Source: Comamonadaceae bacterium (lineage in GTDB: Bacteria; Pseudomonadota; Gammaproteobacteria; Burkholderiales; Burkholderiaceae_C). Taken from it: 64,000 nt of DNA. Below the pieces are notes generated by a model. That model was not told the DNA's origin, did no database searches, and was given only the letters and a program-made list of their open reading frames with translations. Each line of letters begins with the position of its first letter. Position 1 is the first letter of the stretch. Positions 17,394 through 26,559 of this stretch are shown in pieces. The stretch is taken from positions 1-64,000 of the forward strand of contig CANFWT010000007.1 in assembly GCA_947450895.1 (NCBI GenBank), read 5' to 3'. The position numbers and the translations under genes are program-made.

Positions 17394-17660
17394 TCAGGTC
17401 AAGAGGTTGGTGGAGGCAGCGGCGAACTGCGCGCTGGTCATGACAAACAGCGCGCCCGCCAAGTTGGTGGCGGGCCAGGCCAAGCCGTCAGCGGTCCTCT
17501 TCGAGTGAGAAAAGTCCTTGTGTGAGCCGATTTGCACGGTGGCTGAGCGAGTGCTCGTCGTGGTGTAGCTTGAGGTAGCAGACTTGGCTTGCACCGTGGT
17601 GGACACGCCCAACACCAACGCCGCTGCCCACACCGGGCGACGATGCGCTGCCGATCGCAT
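17394..17660 (-). CDS. Possible small exported protein (88 aa), uncertain
   Basis: The frame starts MRSAAHRRPVWAAALVLGVS then TTVQAKS, a good signal peptide with an AxA-like cleavage site, followed by 60 Ser/Thr/Ala-rich residues with no recognised domain. AGGA lies close upstream (3-nt spacing). It fills the gap between the single-module lipoprotein and the GH9 gene, is on the same strand, and ends just before the GH9 start. It may be a genuine small secreted protein or the decayed end of a larger one. Confidence 0.3.
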   Translation of the reverse strand: MRSAAHRRPVWAAALVLGVSTTVQAKSATSSYTTTSTRSATVQIGSHKDFSHSKRTADGLAWPATNLAGALFVMTSAQFAAASTNLLT

Positions 17661-17812
17661 TTGTCCTGTGACTGCTGGTTGGCGCCTTCGTTCGAAGGCT
17701 CGCGCTTGGGGACTGTGGAGATTCACTGCAATGTTCCTTGGTGGGTGGGGTGGGTGGGGATGCAACTCTGGCGTTCACCGTTGGCGCGCCGTCGTTGCAG
17801 GTGCCAGGCCAA

Positions 17813-18553
17813 TCAGGGCAGCAGGCTGATAGCGCCAATGCTGAAATGGGACGCGCGGGCTTTCACCGGGTCGCTGGTGTCGGCCACTTCGACCATCGCA
17901 AAGCGCGGCAGCGTTTGCGCAACTGTGGCGCCATTGGCACCGCAATAGGCCTCCGGCGCAAAGCGCGAGAACGGGATTTCATACACCGTGTCCTTGGCTG
18001 TGACCACTTGGGTAAAACTAGGGAAGCAGCCGCTGTCGCGTACCTTGACGTCTGTGCCGTTGATGCGCAGGCGCAGCTTGGCGCCGTTGGGTGCGGCCAG
18101 GCGAATGCGCAGGGTTTTGTAGCCCGATGCGTCAATTGGCTGGTTGTTACCCGCTTCGATACTCACCCCCAACCCGGCCCAGGCACTGGCGCCTTTGGCG
18201 ACAAAGTTTCCGCGTACTTCGAGCATGTCGCCCTTGGTGGTCAGCGCGTCCATGAGCACATCGCCCGCCTTCTCAGCGTAACTAAAGGTGTTGATAAAGC
18301 CGCCTTGGGCGGTGGTCGCGGTGGCCGCTCCAAACGTGGCCCAGGTCCGCTCTGCAGCGGCAGGGGCTGCTGTTGGCGCTACCGACGCGCCAACGGCTGC
18401 TGGGGCGGTAGCGACGGCGGGCGCCGGCGCCGATGTTGCTGCAGCGGGCTTGGCGGAATTGGCGGCGCAGCCGGCCAGCGTGGCCAAGGCCAGTCCTGCA
18501 AACAGCGGTGCCGCGCGAAGTTGGAGCGAAGGGGATGTGGTCGGTGTTGTCAT
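17813..18553 (-). CDS. Lipoprotein with one copy of a CxPS-type beta-sandwich module
   Basis: A 246-residue lipoprotein: lipobox LAGC (Cys29), an Ala/Pro/Thr-rich linker to about residue 70, then one folded module (about 72-246). The module contains GYKTLRIRLAAPNGAKLRLR, a CFPSF motif (C176), a second Cys at 204 (AYCG) and a C-terminal VEVADTSD segment. The same order of motifs occurs three times in the larger lipoprotein encoded two genes upstream, which makes them one family. The layout is like galactose-binding/CIA30-type sandwiches, so a glucan-binding role on the cell surface is inferred. GGAG lies 7 nt before the ATG. Confidence 0.75.
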   Translation of the reverse strand: MTTPTTSPSLQLRAAPLFAGLALATLAGCAANSAKPAAATSAPAPAVATAPAAVGASVAPTAAPAAAERTWATFGAATATTAQGGFINTFSYAEKAGDVLMDALTTKGDMLEVRGNFVAKGASAWAGLGVSIEAGNNQPIDASGYKTLRIRLAAPNGAKLRLRINGTDVKVRDSGCFPSFTQVVTAKDTVYEIPFSRFAPEAYCGANGATVAQTLPRFAMVEVADTSDPVKARASHFSIGAISLLP

Positions 18554-18613
18554 GCTAAGTCTCCTGTGATGGGATAAATGGATAGAAAAAGAACAAAAAG
18601 GACGGTCAAGTGT

Positions 18614-19804
18614 TCAAGGGTTAAGGGCGCTGGTGCCGTACAGCGCCTGGGTGATTTCGGGGCGAAACTGGTTTTGCACCGGGTCGTACACACCAAAGCC
18701 CGCCGCCAGCTCCCAGTAAGTCCACGGCATGCCACGCTGGGCCATCTGCTGGCGCATGGTGCTGAGGTAGTTCACGCGCGCAGCCAGGGGGGCGGTTGAG
18801 TAGGCACCAAACTCGCCTACAAATACCGGGTAGCCCTTGAGTGTTGCCTGGGTTTGCGCTTTGTCCAGCAGTTGGGTGATGGTCCGGGTTTGCGCTGCGT
18901 CACAACAGGTCACGCCGGTGGGCAGCTTGGGGCTAATCCACTCAGCGCCTTGGTGGGTAAAGGTAAATGGCTCGTAGGAATGCACCGTCAACACCAAGTT
19001 GGGGTCGTGGGGCAATTCCAACTGTGCCAGGTCGTTGGCAGAGTTCCAGTGCGTGGGGCCAATCACCAGCACCCGCGTGGGGTTGGTCTGGCGGATCACC
19101 CGCACTGCGCGCGACACCAGGTCGTTCCAGGGGCGGCTGCCGTCACTTTGGGTATCGAGCAGCTTGTGCGGCTCGTTGTAGGGTTCGAGCAGCAGCCGGG
19201 CGTCGTGCTGTGCAAAGCGCTTGGCAATTTGCGCCCACATCGCCAAAAAGCGCCTGCGCACCAGCGCGTGGTCGGCGCTGTCTGGCACAGCGGCTTCGCC
19301 ATCGTCTACGTTGTCGCCGTCCAACTGGCGGTAGTGGTGCATATTGAGCACCACCACCACGCCGCGCGCCAGCAGCTTGTCCACCACGTCCACCACCCGG
19401 TCCATGAAGACCGGGTCTATGGTGGCCTGGGCGTCTGCGCTGGCATGGTTGCTCCAGCGCACGGGCAGGCGCACGCTTTGAATGGCTGGGTCGCTGCCGC
19501 CCACCAGCGCAATAAAGCGGTCCTCGGCGCGCACGCCCCACGCACCCTCGCTGGGCGCGTCAAACATATTGCCAAAGTTCACGCCCCGCCCAATGGCCAG
19601 CGCCGCCGCACGCGCCGCGTCAGACGCCACGGGTGGCGTGGCCAGCGTGTCCATCAGCGGGTAGTCGGCCAGCCACATGGGATCCTTGGACGACGCTGAC
19701 GTGCCGCCACCGGCTCCGCTGCACGCCGTGAGAAGGGCGCAGGCTGCTGCGGTGAGTAAATGCAGCGCGGAGCGCCGGGGGGGAGTGCGTGGCATAAAGG
19801 GCAT
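18614..19804 (-). CDS. GH5 cellulase, lipoprotein
   Basis: A 396-residue retaining endo-beta-1,4-glucanase tethered by a lipobox (LLTAC, Cys28). GH5 landmarks are intact: the early GVNFGNMFD, SVRLPVRW, NMHHY (154-158), the acid/base Glu in LLLEPYNEPH (E211), HSY (275-277) and the nucleophile in VFVGEFGAY (E331), with a WTYWE segment (361-365). Outer-membrane anchoring would keep chain cleavage near the porin and binding proteins. It sits between two lipoproteins that share the CxPS module. A second ATG three codons in is possible. Confidence 0.94.
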   Translation of the reverse strand: MPFMPRTPPRRSALHLLTAAACALLTACSGAGGGTSASSKDPMWLADYPLMDTLATPPVASDAARAAALAIGRGVNFGNMFDAPSEGAWGVRAEDRFIALVGGSDPAIQSVRLPVRWSNHASADAQATIDPVFMDRVVDVVDKLLARGVVVVLNMHHYRQLDGDNVDDGEAAVPDSADHALVRRRFLAMWAQIAKRFAQHDARLLLEPYNEPHKLLDTQSDGSRPWNDLVSRAVRVIRQTNPTRVLVIGPTHWNSANDLAQLELPHDPNLVLTVHSYEPFTFTHQGAEWISPKLPTGVTCCDAAQTRTITQLLDKAQTQATLKGYPVFVGEFGAYSTAPLAARVNYLSTMRQQMAQRGMPWTYWELAAGFGVYDPVQNQFRPEITQALYGTSALNP

Positions 19805-19848
19805 TCGCCTTGGTGCGGTTTGACGGGCCGGGGTGCTGCAGTGCCCGC

Positions 19849-21627
19849 TTAAGGCGCTACCACCCAGTTCAACGTACTGAGCGTGACGTTGATGGTGGTT
19901 TTGCCGGTGGTCTCCATGCGGTCGGTGATTTCGATCTTGTCGAAGTTCGCCAAGTCCTCCGCAGTAGCTTTTTCAGAGGTACAGGTCGCAGTGCTGTCGT
20001 TGGACGATTTGAAGTCTGACAAAGCAACCGTGAACGCCGTAGCCCCTGTGGTTGGCAAAGTGGACTTGTAAGTAGGTGTGCAAGCTCCTTCCTTATAGTC
20101 ACTGGCTTTTAAACGGATAAGAATTTCCGTGTTGCCACCTGAGGCCAAGGTAAAGCCCAGACTGGTTTTATTCTTGGCGCCCGTGGGTTGGGCGTTGACG
20201 TGCAACACTCCAAGCGCGGTGCTCCAATTTGCTGTAATCGCGACCCGACTACCCGCCAAGACCCAAGGGGCTGCACCGCCAGTGGTAAACGTGGTGGTTC
20301 CGCCATCGGATACCTGCTTGGTAGTGTCCCCAGCTGGGCCGAAGCCGCCAGCGTACGTGTAGTCCACTACCACCGGCGTTGTCGTAGGCGTCGGAGGCTC
20401 CACCACTGGTAATTCCATTGACCACTGCATGGGCTTGCCGATGACTACATTGACCGTGTTTGTACCTGCCGCGCCCTTTATCTCTCGTACCTGGATGCCC
20501 GTCACGTTTTTGAGTGCATCTGGGGTGTTCGGGTCGGTCGTTTTATCGGGCCCGCACTTGCCTTGGTCGGGGTTGTTTTCCAGCTTGAAGTCCGTCAGCG
20601 CGATCGTGAAGTTCTGGGCTGTGGGGGCCAGCTTGGTGACCTTGAACGTCGGGTAGCACTCCTTCTTTGCGCCAGACGACATCAGCATCAGCGTGACCTC
20701 CGAGTTGCTGGTGGACGCCAGCGACAGCTTCAAGCTCTTGTAGCTCGACACATCTTGCGCTGCGTAGAGATTGAGTTGTCCTGCTACGGTGCTGCCAGCA
20801 TCGCTAGTGTCAGTGCGTGTGCCGGTGAGGGTGTAGTCGTTGGCGTTCGTTGCCACCGCACCCGCGGCTGCGCCAGTGCCGTACTGAAATGCCCCAGTGG
20901 TGCAAATGCCCACGTTGCCATTTGTTGTGGAACTGCAAGGTGGTAACTGCGGTGGTGGTGTTACGGGCTCCTCCATAGACCACTGCATGGGCTTGCCAAT
21001 GACGACTCGGACTGCGTTCGTTCCGGTGTCGCCTTTGGTTTCGCGTACTTGAATCTCGGTCACGCTTTTGACAGCGACCGCAGTGTCTGGGTCGGCGTAG
21101 GGCACGGTACTGCATTTGGCATCCGGGTTTTTGGCCATCGCAAAGTCGGTCAACTTAATGGTGAAGGTCTGGGCCGTGCCAGTCAGTCCTTCGACCGTGT
21201 AGCTGGGGTAGCAGGGATTTACTTTGGCGGCACCAGACGACCCGAGCATAAGCGTCACCGCAGTGTTGCTGGTCGACGCCAGCGAAATCTTTAGGCTTTT
21301 GTAACTTGATACATCTTGCGCGGCGGACAGCTGGAGCTGTGCTACGACGGTGCCCCAGGCTTTAGCGGCGGCAGTTCGCGTGCCTGTGAGGGTGTAGTCG
21401 CTGGCATTGCTGGCCACTGCGGCGTCAGTTGCGCCGGTGTCATATTGGAAGGCAGTTGCGCTTTTGATGCTTACAGCGCAGTCGCTAGAAGCCGTGCAAG
21501 CGTCTGGTGGGGTGCCGGTATTGTTGATGGGCAAGCCTTCACCGCCGCCCCCGCAGGCGACCAATGCGGCAGCAGTGGCACCCAGCGTTGCTGCGGTGCG
21601 CAGCCAATGGTTAATTTTGTTGAACAT
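19849..21627 (-). CDS. Lipoprotein with three tandem CxPS-type modules
   Basis: A 592-residue lipoprotein (lipobox LVAC, Cys25, followed by a Gly-rich stretch). The mature part is three repeats of about 165 residues (about 56-218, 244-404, 423-592) separated by Pro/Thr linkers. Repeats 1 and 2 are close (shared DVSSYKSLKxSLASTSN, TxIQVRExKG, VVIGKPMQWSME); repeat 3 is more divergent. Each has a C-[YT]-P-[ST]-[YF] motif (C139, C324, C516) and a partner Cys about 33 residues later (C172, C358, C549), suggesting one disulphide per module. No catalytic residues are evident. Multivalent glucan binding at the cell surface is inferred. The ATG at 21627 has a strong GGAGG; the TTG upstream is not needed. 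Confidence 0.85.
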   Translation of the reverse strand: MFNKINHWLRTAATLGATAAALVACGGGGEGLPINNTGTPPDACTASSDCAVSIKSATAFQYDTGATDAAVASNASDYTLTGTRTAAAKAWGTVVAQLQLSAAQDVSSYKSLKISLASTSNTAVTLMLGSSGAAKVNPCYPSYTVEGLTGTAQTFTIKLTDFAMAKNPDAKCSTVPYADPDTAVAVKSVTEIQVRETKGDTGTNAVRVVIGKPMQWSMEEPVTPPPQLPPCSSTTNGNVGICTTGAFQYGTGAAAGAVATNANDYTLTGTRTDTSDAGSTVAGQLNLYAAQDVSSYKSLKLSLASTSNSEVTLMLMSSGAKKECYPTFKVTKLAPTAQNFTIALTDFKLENNPDQGKCGPDKTTDPNTPDALKNVTGIQVREIKGAAGTNTVNVVIGKPMQWSMELPVVEPPTPTTTPVVVDYTYAGGFGPAGDTTKQVSDGGTTTFTTGGAAPWVLAGSRVAITANWSTALGVLHVNAQPTGAKNKTSLGFTLASGGNTEILIRLKASDYKEGACTPTYKSTLPTTGATAFTVALSDFKSSNDSTATCTSEKATAEDLANFDKIEITDRMETTGKTTINVTLSTLNWVVAP

Positions 21628-21677
21628 AGATGCCTCCAAAAACTTATCTTTTGCGTGCTTAATTGAATCGGCTTGCC

Positions 21678-21702
21678 GCCCCGCCGCGTGCTACGGCGGG
21701 GC
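21678..21702 (-). terminator. Hairpin between lamB-like gene and the lipoprotein/GH genes
   Basis: A 9-bp perfect stem (GCCCCGCCG / CGGCGGGGC) with a 7-nt loop lies in the 150-bp gap after the porin gene. There is no U-run on the transcript strand, so partial attenuation or 3'-end protection is more likely than full termination. It could lower expression of the downstream secreted enzymes relative to the transporter. Confidence 0.45.
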
Positions 21703-21780
21703 ATGGGCCCGTGTGTGACAGCGTTGAAAAATGCCTGATTGCAAAGAGTCGGTATGCCGAGCGCTTGTTTCGCGCTCTTG

Positions 21781-23034
21781 CTACCAGTTGGCCTCAAGCT
21801 GAATGCCCGCAGACGATCCAGAGCGGCTGTCGCCAAACACCTGGCCCACGCGCATGTCAGGCCCGTAGCCGTTCTGGGACAAAAAGGCCTGTCGCGCCGC
21901 TTCGTTCCAGTTGGCGTGGGTGTAAAACACGCGGATGGTGGGGCGCGAGCCAGCGTCCGCGCCAGCCGAGATGGCGCCAGCGATGGTGAATTTTGTAAGG
22001 CTGCGCATGTCGCCGCCCTCAGGATTGACGCGGTCGTTGGAGACTTCCAGCAGCAGGCGCAACGGCCCTTTAATGCGTGTGTCGCTGCGCAATCCAACAC
22101 CCACCCAGGTCGACTTAGCGTTGGTGGCCGCGCTGAGGTCGGTCTGGTCGCGCCATTGAGCCAGGCCTTCGAGCGTGGTGTTCCAGCTCGGAATGGGCAT
22201 GGTTTGTTGTACAAAAGCGCGCAGGTTTTCAAAGTTCAGCGGTCCGCCCTCATTTGCGGCCACAGCGCGGTCTTGGCGCACACCCAGCAGCGTGTCGCCG
22301 CCAAATACCATGCCCTTGAAGTTTTGGTACACCCCCAGAGAGTGCCCATCCGCCTCTTGCACGGCCGGGGTCACAGTGGGGTTGGCACCGGTGGTGATGG
22401 CGTTGGAGGCTGATGTTTTGTAGTGGGTCAGGTAAACGGACAGTTCGCCGTTTTTGAAGGTGGGAATGTTGGTAACGCGCAGTGGCAGGGCGATACGGTT
22501 GGAGTTGACCGCAGTGCGCGGATTACTGATGACGGCCACACTGAACTTGCCGTACACGCCAAGCGCGATGTCCTCTATGCCAGCGCCGTCACCGTCGTTG
22601 GTCTCTACGTCCTGGTCGGTCAGGTTGAGGTTCAAGCCGTTGTAGAAGCGCCGACCGGCCCACACCCGGCCGCCACCGAGTTCGGCCACAGGCGAAGCAA
22701 AGGCATACATCTCGCCAAAGCTGGCATTGAGTTGGTCATTGTTACCGTCGCCATACTCGTGAAATGCGCGCGGTGTCACCTGCACGCCCCATTGGGCGCC
22801 CTGGAATTCGCCCACTTTGGCTCTGATGGTGGGTTGAATCAGGTAGCTGCATTCGTTGCCAAGGCGCCAGGCCTTGTCAGCGCCCGGTAGCTTGAAACAA
22901 ACCTGCTGGCCGCCTTGCGAATTGGTGCCGGTACCGAGGCGTGCATAGCCGCTGAAATCAATGTCTGCGGCCCCGGCAAGGCCAAATACCAGGCAGCCCA
23001 TGATCAGGGCCAGCTGTTGTTTTCGTTTCATCAT
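21781..23034 (-). CDS. LamB-type maltoporin-like carbohydrate porin
   Basis: A 417-residue outer-membrane beta-barrel protein with a signal peptide (MMKRKQQLALIMGCLVFGLA, then GAADIDFSG). The N-terminal FSGYARLGTG, the segment RAKVGEFQG, WAGRRFYNG (the conserved loop seen in LamB), and the final alternating strand ending LEANW are typical of the LamB family. Given its place between MalK-type ATPase and cellulases, it most likely passes cello-oligosaccharides rather than maltodextrins. GGAG precedes the start. Length is near the family norm (about 420). Confidence 0.9.
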   Translation of the reverse strand: MMKRKQQLALIMGCLVFGLAGAADIDFSGYARLGTGTNSQGGQQVCFKLPGADKAWRLGNECSYLIQPTIRAKVGEFQGAQWGVQVTPRAFHEYGDGNNDQLNASFGEMYAFASPVAELGGGRVWAGRRFYNGLNLNLTDQDVETNDGDGAGIEDIALGVYGKFSVAVISNPRTAVNSNRIALPLRVTNIPTFKNGELSVYLTHYKTSASNAITTGANPTVTPAVQEADGHSLGVYQNFKGMVFGGDTLLGVRQDRAVAANEGGPLNFENLRAFVQQTMPIPSWNTTLEGLAQWRDQTDLSAATNAKSTWVGVGLRSDTRIKGPLRLLLEVSNDRVNPEGGDMRSLTKFTIAGAISAGADAGSRPTIRVFYTHANWNEAARQAFLSQNGYGPDMRVGQVFGDSRSGSSAGIQLEANW

Positions 23035-23073
23035 ATCGTCTCCTGTGGTGGTGAGTGCTTGGTGGTAGGCGTA

Positions 23074-24159
23074 TCAAGCGGGGGTGGCGTCAAGCGCCAA
23101 ACGCGCTCCGTTGTTGGTAAAAAGGTGCGTCTTTTGGGGGTTGGGAATCAGGCCCACCACGCTGCCGCGTTCGCAGCGCGGTCCCGCTGGGCTGGTGCGT
23201 AAGGACACCGTGGTGTCTGTACCCAGAAGTTTGGTGTGCACCAGCACGGTGTCGCCAAGGTGTTCGACCAGTTCGATCTGCGCCGCGAGTCCTTGGTCTG
23301 CTGCACCTAAGGTGATGTCCTCTGGACGTACGCCCAACACACAGGGCTCTGTCACCCGGTAAGGTGCAGTCCAGGTGCTATCGCCGCTTTGAAGGAGAGC
23401 CGTCGGAACCGCGCCCAGCGGCACGCAGGGCACAAAGTTCATGCGGGGTGCGCCTAAAAAGCCAGCTACAAACTGGTTTTGTGGGTGCTCATACAGGTCC
23501 AGGGGGCTGCCCACCTGTTCTACGATGCCTCGGTTGAACACGGCAATGCGGTCTCCCAGCGTCATTGCCTCTACTTGGTCGTGCGTGACATAAATCATGG
23601 TCGTGCCCAGCTCTTTGTGTAGCTTGGACAGCTCAATGCGCATTTGCACGCGCAAGCCTGCGTCCAGGTTAGAGAGCGGCTCGTCAAACAAAAACACCTT
23701 GGGGCTGCGCACAATGGCGCGACCAATGGCCACCCGCTGGCGCTGTCCACCGGACAAGGCCTTGGGTTTGCGGTCCAACAAGGGCGTAATTTGCAAAATT
23801 TCGGCCACATCGCCCACGGCTTTTGCCACTTGTGCTCGGGACATGCCAGCGAGCTTGAGCGCAAACCCCATGTTCTCGGCCACGGTCATATGCGGGTACA
23901 AGGCGTAGCTTTGGAACACCATGGATATGCCGCGCTGTGAAGGAGGAAGGTCATTGACCACCGCGCCGTCAATCAGCAACTCCCCCGCACTGATGTCTTC
24001 CAAGCCTGCGATCATGCGCAGCAAGGTGGACTTTCCGCAGCCCGAGGGCCCCACGAAGACGGCGAATTCGCCATCGGCAATGGACAGGTCGATGCCGCGC
24101 AAAACCTCGGTGCCGCCGACGTAGGTCTTGCGCAAATTTCGAATCGTCAGAGCTGCCAT
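23074..24159 (-). CDS. MalK/UgpC-type sugar ABC transporter ATPase
   Basis: A 361-residue ATPase that powers uptake through the two permeases encoded upstream. Walker A GPSGCGKST (37-45), Q-loop near VFQSYALYP, signature LSGGQRQR (135-142), Walker B VFLFDE (155-160) and a C-terminal TOBE/regulatory domain (about 240-361) are present. The ATG overlaps the GH1 stop region by 13 bp; GGAGG lies upstream inside the GH1 gene. Gene order binding protein-permease-permease-GH1-ATPase-porin supports import of cellobiose or longer cellodextrins. Confidence 0.93.
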   Translation of the reverse strand: MAALTIRNLRKTYVGGTEVLRGIDLSIADGEFAVFVGPSGCGKSTLLRMIAGLEDISAGELLIDGAVVNDLPPSQRGISMVFQSYALYPHMTVAENMGFALKLAGMSRAQVAKAVGDVAEILQITPLLDRKPKALSGGQRQRVAIGRAIVRSPKVFLFDEPLSNLDAGLRVQMRIELSKLHKELGTTMIYVTHDQVEAMTLGDRIAVFNRGIVEQVGSPLDLYEHPQNQFVAGFLGAPRMNFVPCVPLGAVPTALLQSGDSTWTAPYRVTEPCVLGVRPEDITLGAADQGLAAQIELVEHLGDTVLVHTKLLGTDTTVSLRTSPAGPRCERGSVVGLIPNPQKTHLFTNNGARLALDATPA

Positions 24160-25562
24160 GGTTGCGCCTCCTTGTGGTTGATTTGCGTCGCGAGGGACCG
24201 CGTGGTGCGAATGAGCTCGCGGTACCAGTAGGCCGAGTCTTTGGGTGTGCGCCGCTGTGTCTCGTAGTCCACATGCACCAGGCCGAAGCGCTTGGAGTAG
24301 CCTGAGTCCCACTCGAAGTTGTCCATCAAGCTCCAGTAAAAATAGCCACGTATGTCCACACCTGTGTCACGGGCCCGGGCCAAGGCTTCAAGGTGGCGCC
24401 GCACAAAGTCAATCCGGCGCGGGTCATGCACACGCTGGCTCCCCAAAGGAGTGGCCTCGAGTCGATCGGCTTCAGCCATGCCGTTTTCGGTGATATAGAT
24501 GGGTGGCAGCTTGTAGTCACGGTGCAGCCCGGTAAGCAACTCATACAGCCCATCGGGATAGATTTCCCATCCCATGTCGGTGGCACCCAACTGCCGGGGC
24601 GCTGGCGCTGCGCTGGCGCTTGCCCAAAAGCGGGTGTAGTAGTTCACTCCTAAAAAGTCCATGGGTGCGGCAATCAGTTCCATATCGCCTGGATGCACCT
24701 CTGGGTAAATGGTGAGACCCGGGTCCTGCGGGTAATGCCCCAAAAAGAGCGGGTCCATGTACCAGCGCACAAAACCGGCGTACAGCGTGTGCGCAAGTGC
24801 CACATCAGCCGGGTCCGAACTGGCAGGTGTCGCTGACGAATGGTTCAGCACAATTCCCAGTGGCGCCTGCACGCCGGCTGCCCGCATGGCTTGCATGGCA
24901 AGTCCGTGCGACAGCAGCAAGTGGTGAGAGACCTGCACGGCCATGGCCTCGTCGCGAAATCCAGGCGCAAACTGCCCGGTCTGGTGGCCCAGCACCGCTG
25001 TGCACCACGGTTCGTTGTGGGTGGCAATGCTTGCTACTCGGTCACCAAGGCGGCGGGCTACTGCCTCCGCATAGGCGGCAAAGCGAAAGGCGGTGTCGCG
25101 ATTGGCCCAGCCGCCTGTTTCTTGCAAGGCTTGCGGTAGGTCCCAGTGGTACAGAGTGACGTGAGGTTGCAGGCCATGGGCCAGCATCTGGTCTACCAGA
25201 CGGTCATAAAAATCCAGTCCTTGCGCGTTCCAGGTGCCGGCGCCAGCGGCTTGAACCCGCGGCCACGCCACCGAAAAGCGGTAAGCGTCAACCTCCAGGC
25301 TGCGTATGAGCTCCAGGTCCTGCGGCCAGCGGTGGTAATGGTCGCAGGCGATATCACCGTGGTCGCCATTGCGCGTTTTACCTGGGGTGTGTGCGAAGGT
25401 GTCCCAAATGGAAGGACCGCGTCCCCCGGCATCGGCGCCACCCTCGATCTGGTAAGCGCTGGTGGCAACGCCCCATACAAAGTCTTTGGAAAGCGTGGTC
25501 AATGCGCTTGCGCTGGGCAGTTCTCCGTGTTTCGTCACGGTGTCGTTGAGGAGGGGTGTCAT
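24147..25562 (-). CDS. GH1 beta-glucosidase
   Basis: A 471-residue cytoplasmic retaining beta-glucosidase with no signal peptide. GH1 features: the N-terminal FVWGVATSAYQIEGG (28-42), acid/base E184 in THNEPW and nucleophile E359 in YITENG, with the C-terminal GYFYWSLMDNFEW. It should split imported cellobiose/cellodextrins to glucose. It lies between permease and ATPase genes, which ties hydrolysis to uptake. The start is the ATG at 25562; the ribosome site is weak. Confidence 0.95.
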   Translation of the reverse strand: MTPLLNDTVTKHGELPSASALTTLSKDFVWGVATSAYQIEGGADAGGRGPSIWDTFAHTPGKTRNGDHGDIACDHYHRWPQDLELIRSLEVDAYRFSVAWPRVQAAGAGTWNAQGLDFYDRLVDQMLAHGLQPHVTLYHWDLPQALQETGGWANRDTAFRFAAYAEAVARRLGDRVASIATHNEPWCTAVLGHQTGQFAPGFRDEAMAVQVSHHLLLSHGLAMQAMRAAGVQAPLGIVLNHSSATPASSDPADVALAHTLYAGFVRWYMDPLFLGHYPQDPGLTIYPEVHPGDMELIAAPMDFLGVNYYTRFWASASAAPAPRQLGATDMGWEIYPDGLYELLTGLHRDYKLPPIYITENGMAEADRLEATPLGSQRVHDPRRIDFVRRHLEALARARDTGVDIRGYFYWSLMDNFEWDSGYSKRFGLVHVDYETQRRTPKDSAYWYRELIRTTRSLATQINHKEAQPWQL

Positions 25563-25622
25563 AGGCGGGTGATGGAAGTGTTTGAATCGTGCGGGTGGGT
25601 GGGGTTGGGTTGTTGCATGCGA

Positions 25623-26534
25623 TCAGCTCTTGACGGCGCCGGCGGTCAAGCCATCAATCAGGCGGCGCGAAGCCATCGCAAAAATGATGAGCAAGGGCAC
25701 TACCGCCACTGCAGCGCCGGCACAAATGGCGCCCCATTGGGTTTGGCCAGTGCCTTGCAAGGCGCGCAGCGCCAGCGGCACCGTGTAGCGGTCCATATCG
25801 CGCAAAATCACCAGCGGGCCCATGAAGTTGTTCCACGAGCTGATAAAAGTGATCAGGCCCAAGGTGCCCAGCGCTGGCGTGATGAGCGGCCAGACGATGC
25901 GCACAAAGATGCCAAATTCGCTGCATCCGTCCATGCGCGCGGCCTCAATGAGTTCTTTCGGCACGGCGGCGCTGATGTACTGGCGCATCATGAAAATTCC
26001 CAACGCGCCGCATGCACCAGGAACGATGAGCGCGCGATGTTGGTTCATCCAGCCCAACCAGCTCATGGTCAGAACGGTGGGCACTAGCCCTACGAAACCT
26101 GGCAAGAGCATGGTGGCCATCACCGCGCCAAACAAGCGCTCGCGGCCCCGAAAATCCAGCAGAGCAAATGCATAACCTGCCAAGGAGCAAAAAAACAGAT
26201 TCAGCGCGGTGACGGCCAGTGCCACGTAGGTGCTCCAGCCCAGGTTGTTCCAAAAGTAGGGCAAGGCTTTGAGCAGTTCGGCAAGGTTTTCCACGAAAGC
26301 GGAGCCAAACCACAGCGGCGGGGGCACCGCCAAAATTTCGCTGTTGGTGTGGGTCGCAAACACAAACATGAAATAGAACGGCGCGAGCATCATCAAGCCG
26401 CCAAGCAAGACCACGGCATAGCCCAGCAACAGCCCAGGCTGGGCGTAATGTTTTGTTGGGGACGCGGTAGGCGTGCGGCCAGGAATCGGCGCCGAGTTCG
26501 GCTGCGTTATGGCGGTTGAATGGGTCGGTGTCAT
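25623..26534 (-). CDS. Sugar ABC transporter permease, MalG type
   Basis: A 303-residue inner-membrane protein with six predicted membrane segments. The EAA loop that contacts the ATPase reads ELIEAARMDGCSEFGIFVRI and the C-terminus ends in the MalG-like RRLIDGLTAGAVKS. The ATG at 26534 was chosen because it begins a short cytoplasmic N-terminus; a longer frame lies in the gap to the partner permease gene. Forms the channel with the MalF-type partner encoded 25 bp upstream. Confidence 0.92.
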   Translation of the reverse strand: MTPTHSTAITQPNSAPIPGRTPTASPTKHYAQPGLLLGYAVVLLGGLMMLAPFYFMFVFATHTNSEILAVPPPLWFGSAFVENLAELLKALPYFWNNLGWSTYVALAVTALNLFFCSLAGYAFALLDFRGRERLFGAVMATMLLPGFVGLVPTVLTMSWLGWMNQHRALIVPGACGALGIFMMRQYISAAVPKELIEAARMDGCSEFGIFVRIVWPLITPALGTLGLITFISSWNNFMGPLVILRDMDRYTVPLALRALQGTGQTQWGAICAGAAVAVVPLLIIFAMASRRLIDGLTAGAVKS

Positions 26535-26559
26535 AGTTCTGAGCCTTTGTCTCTTTGGC

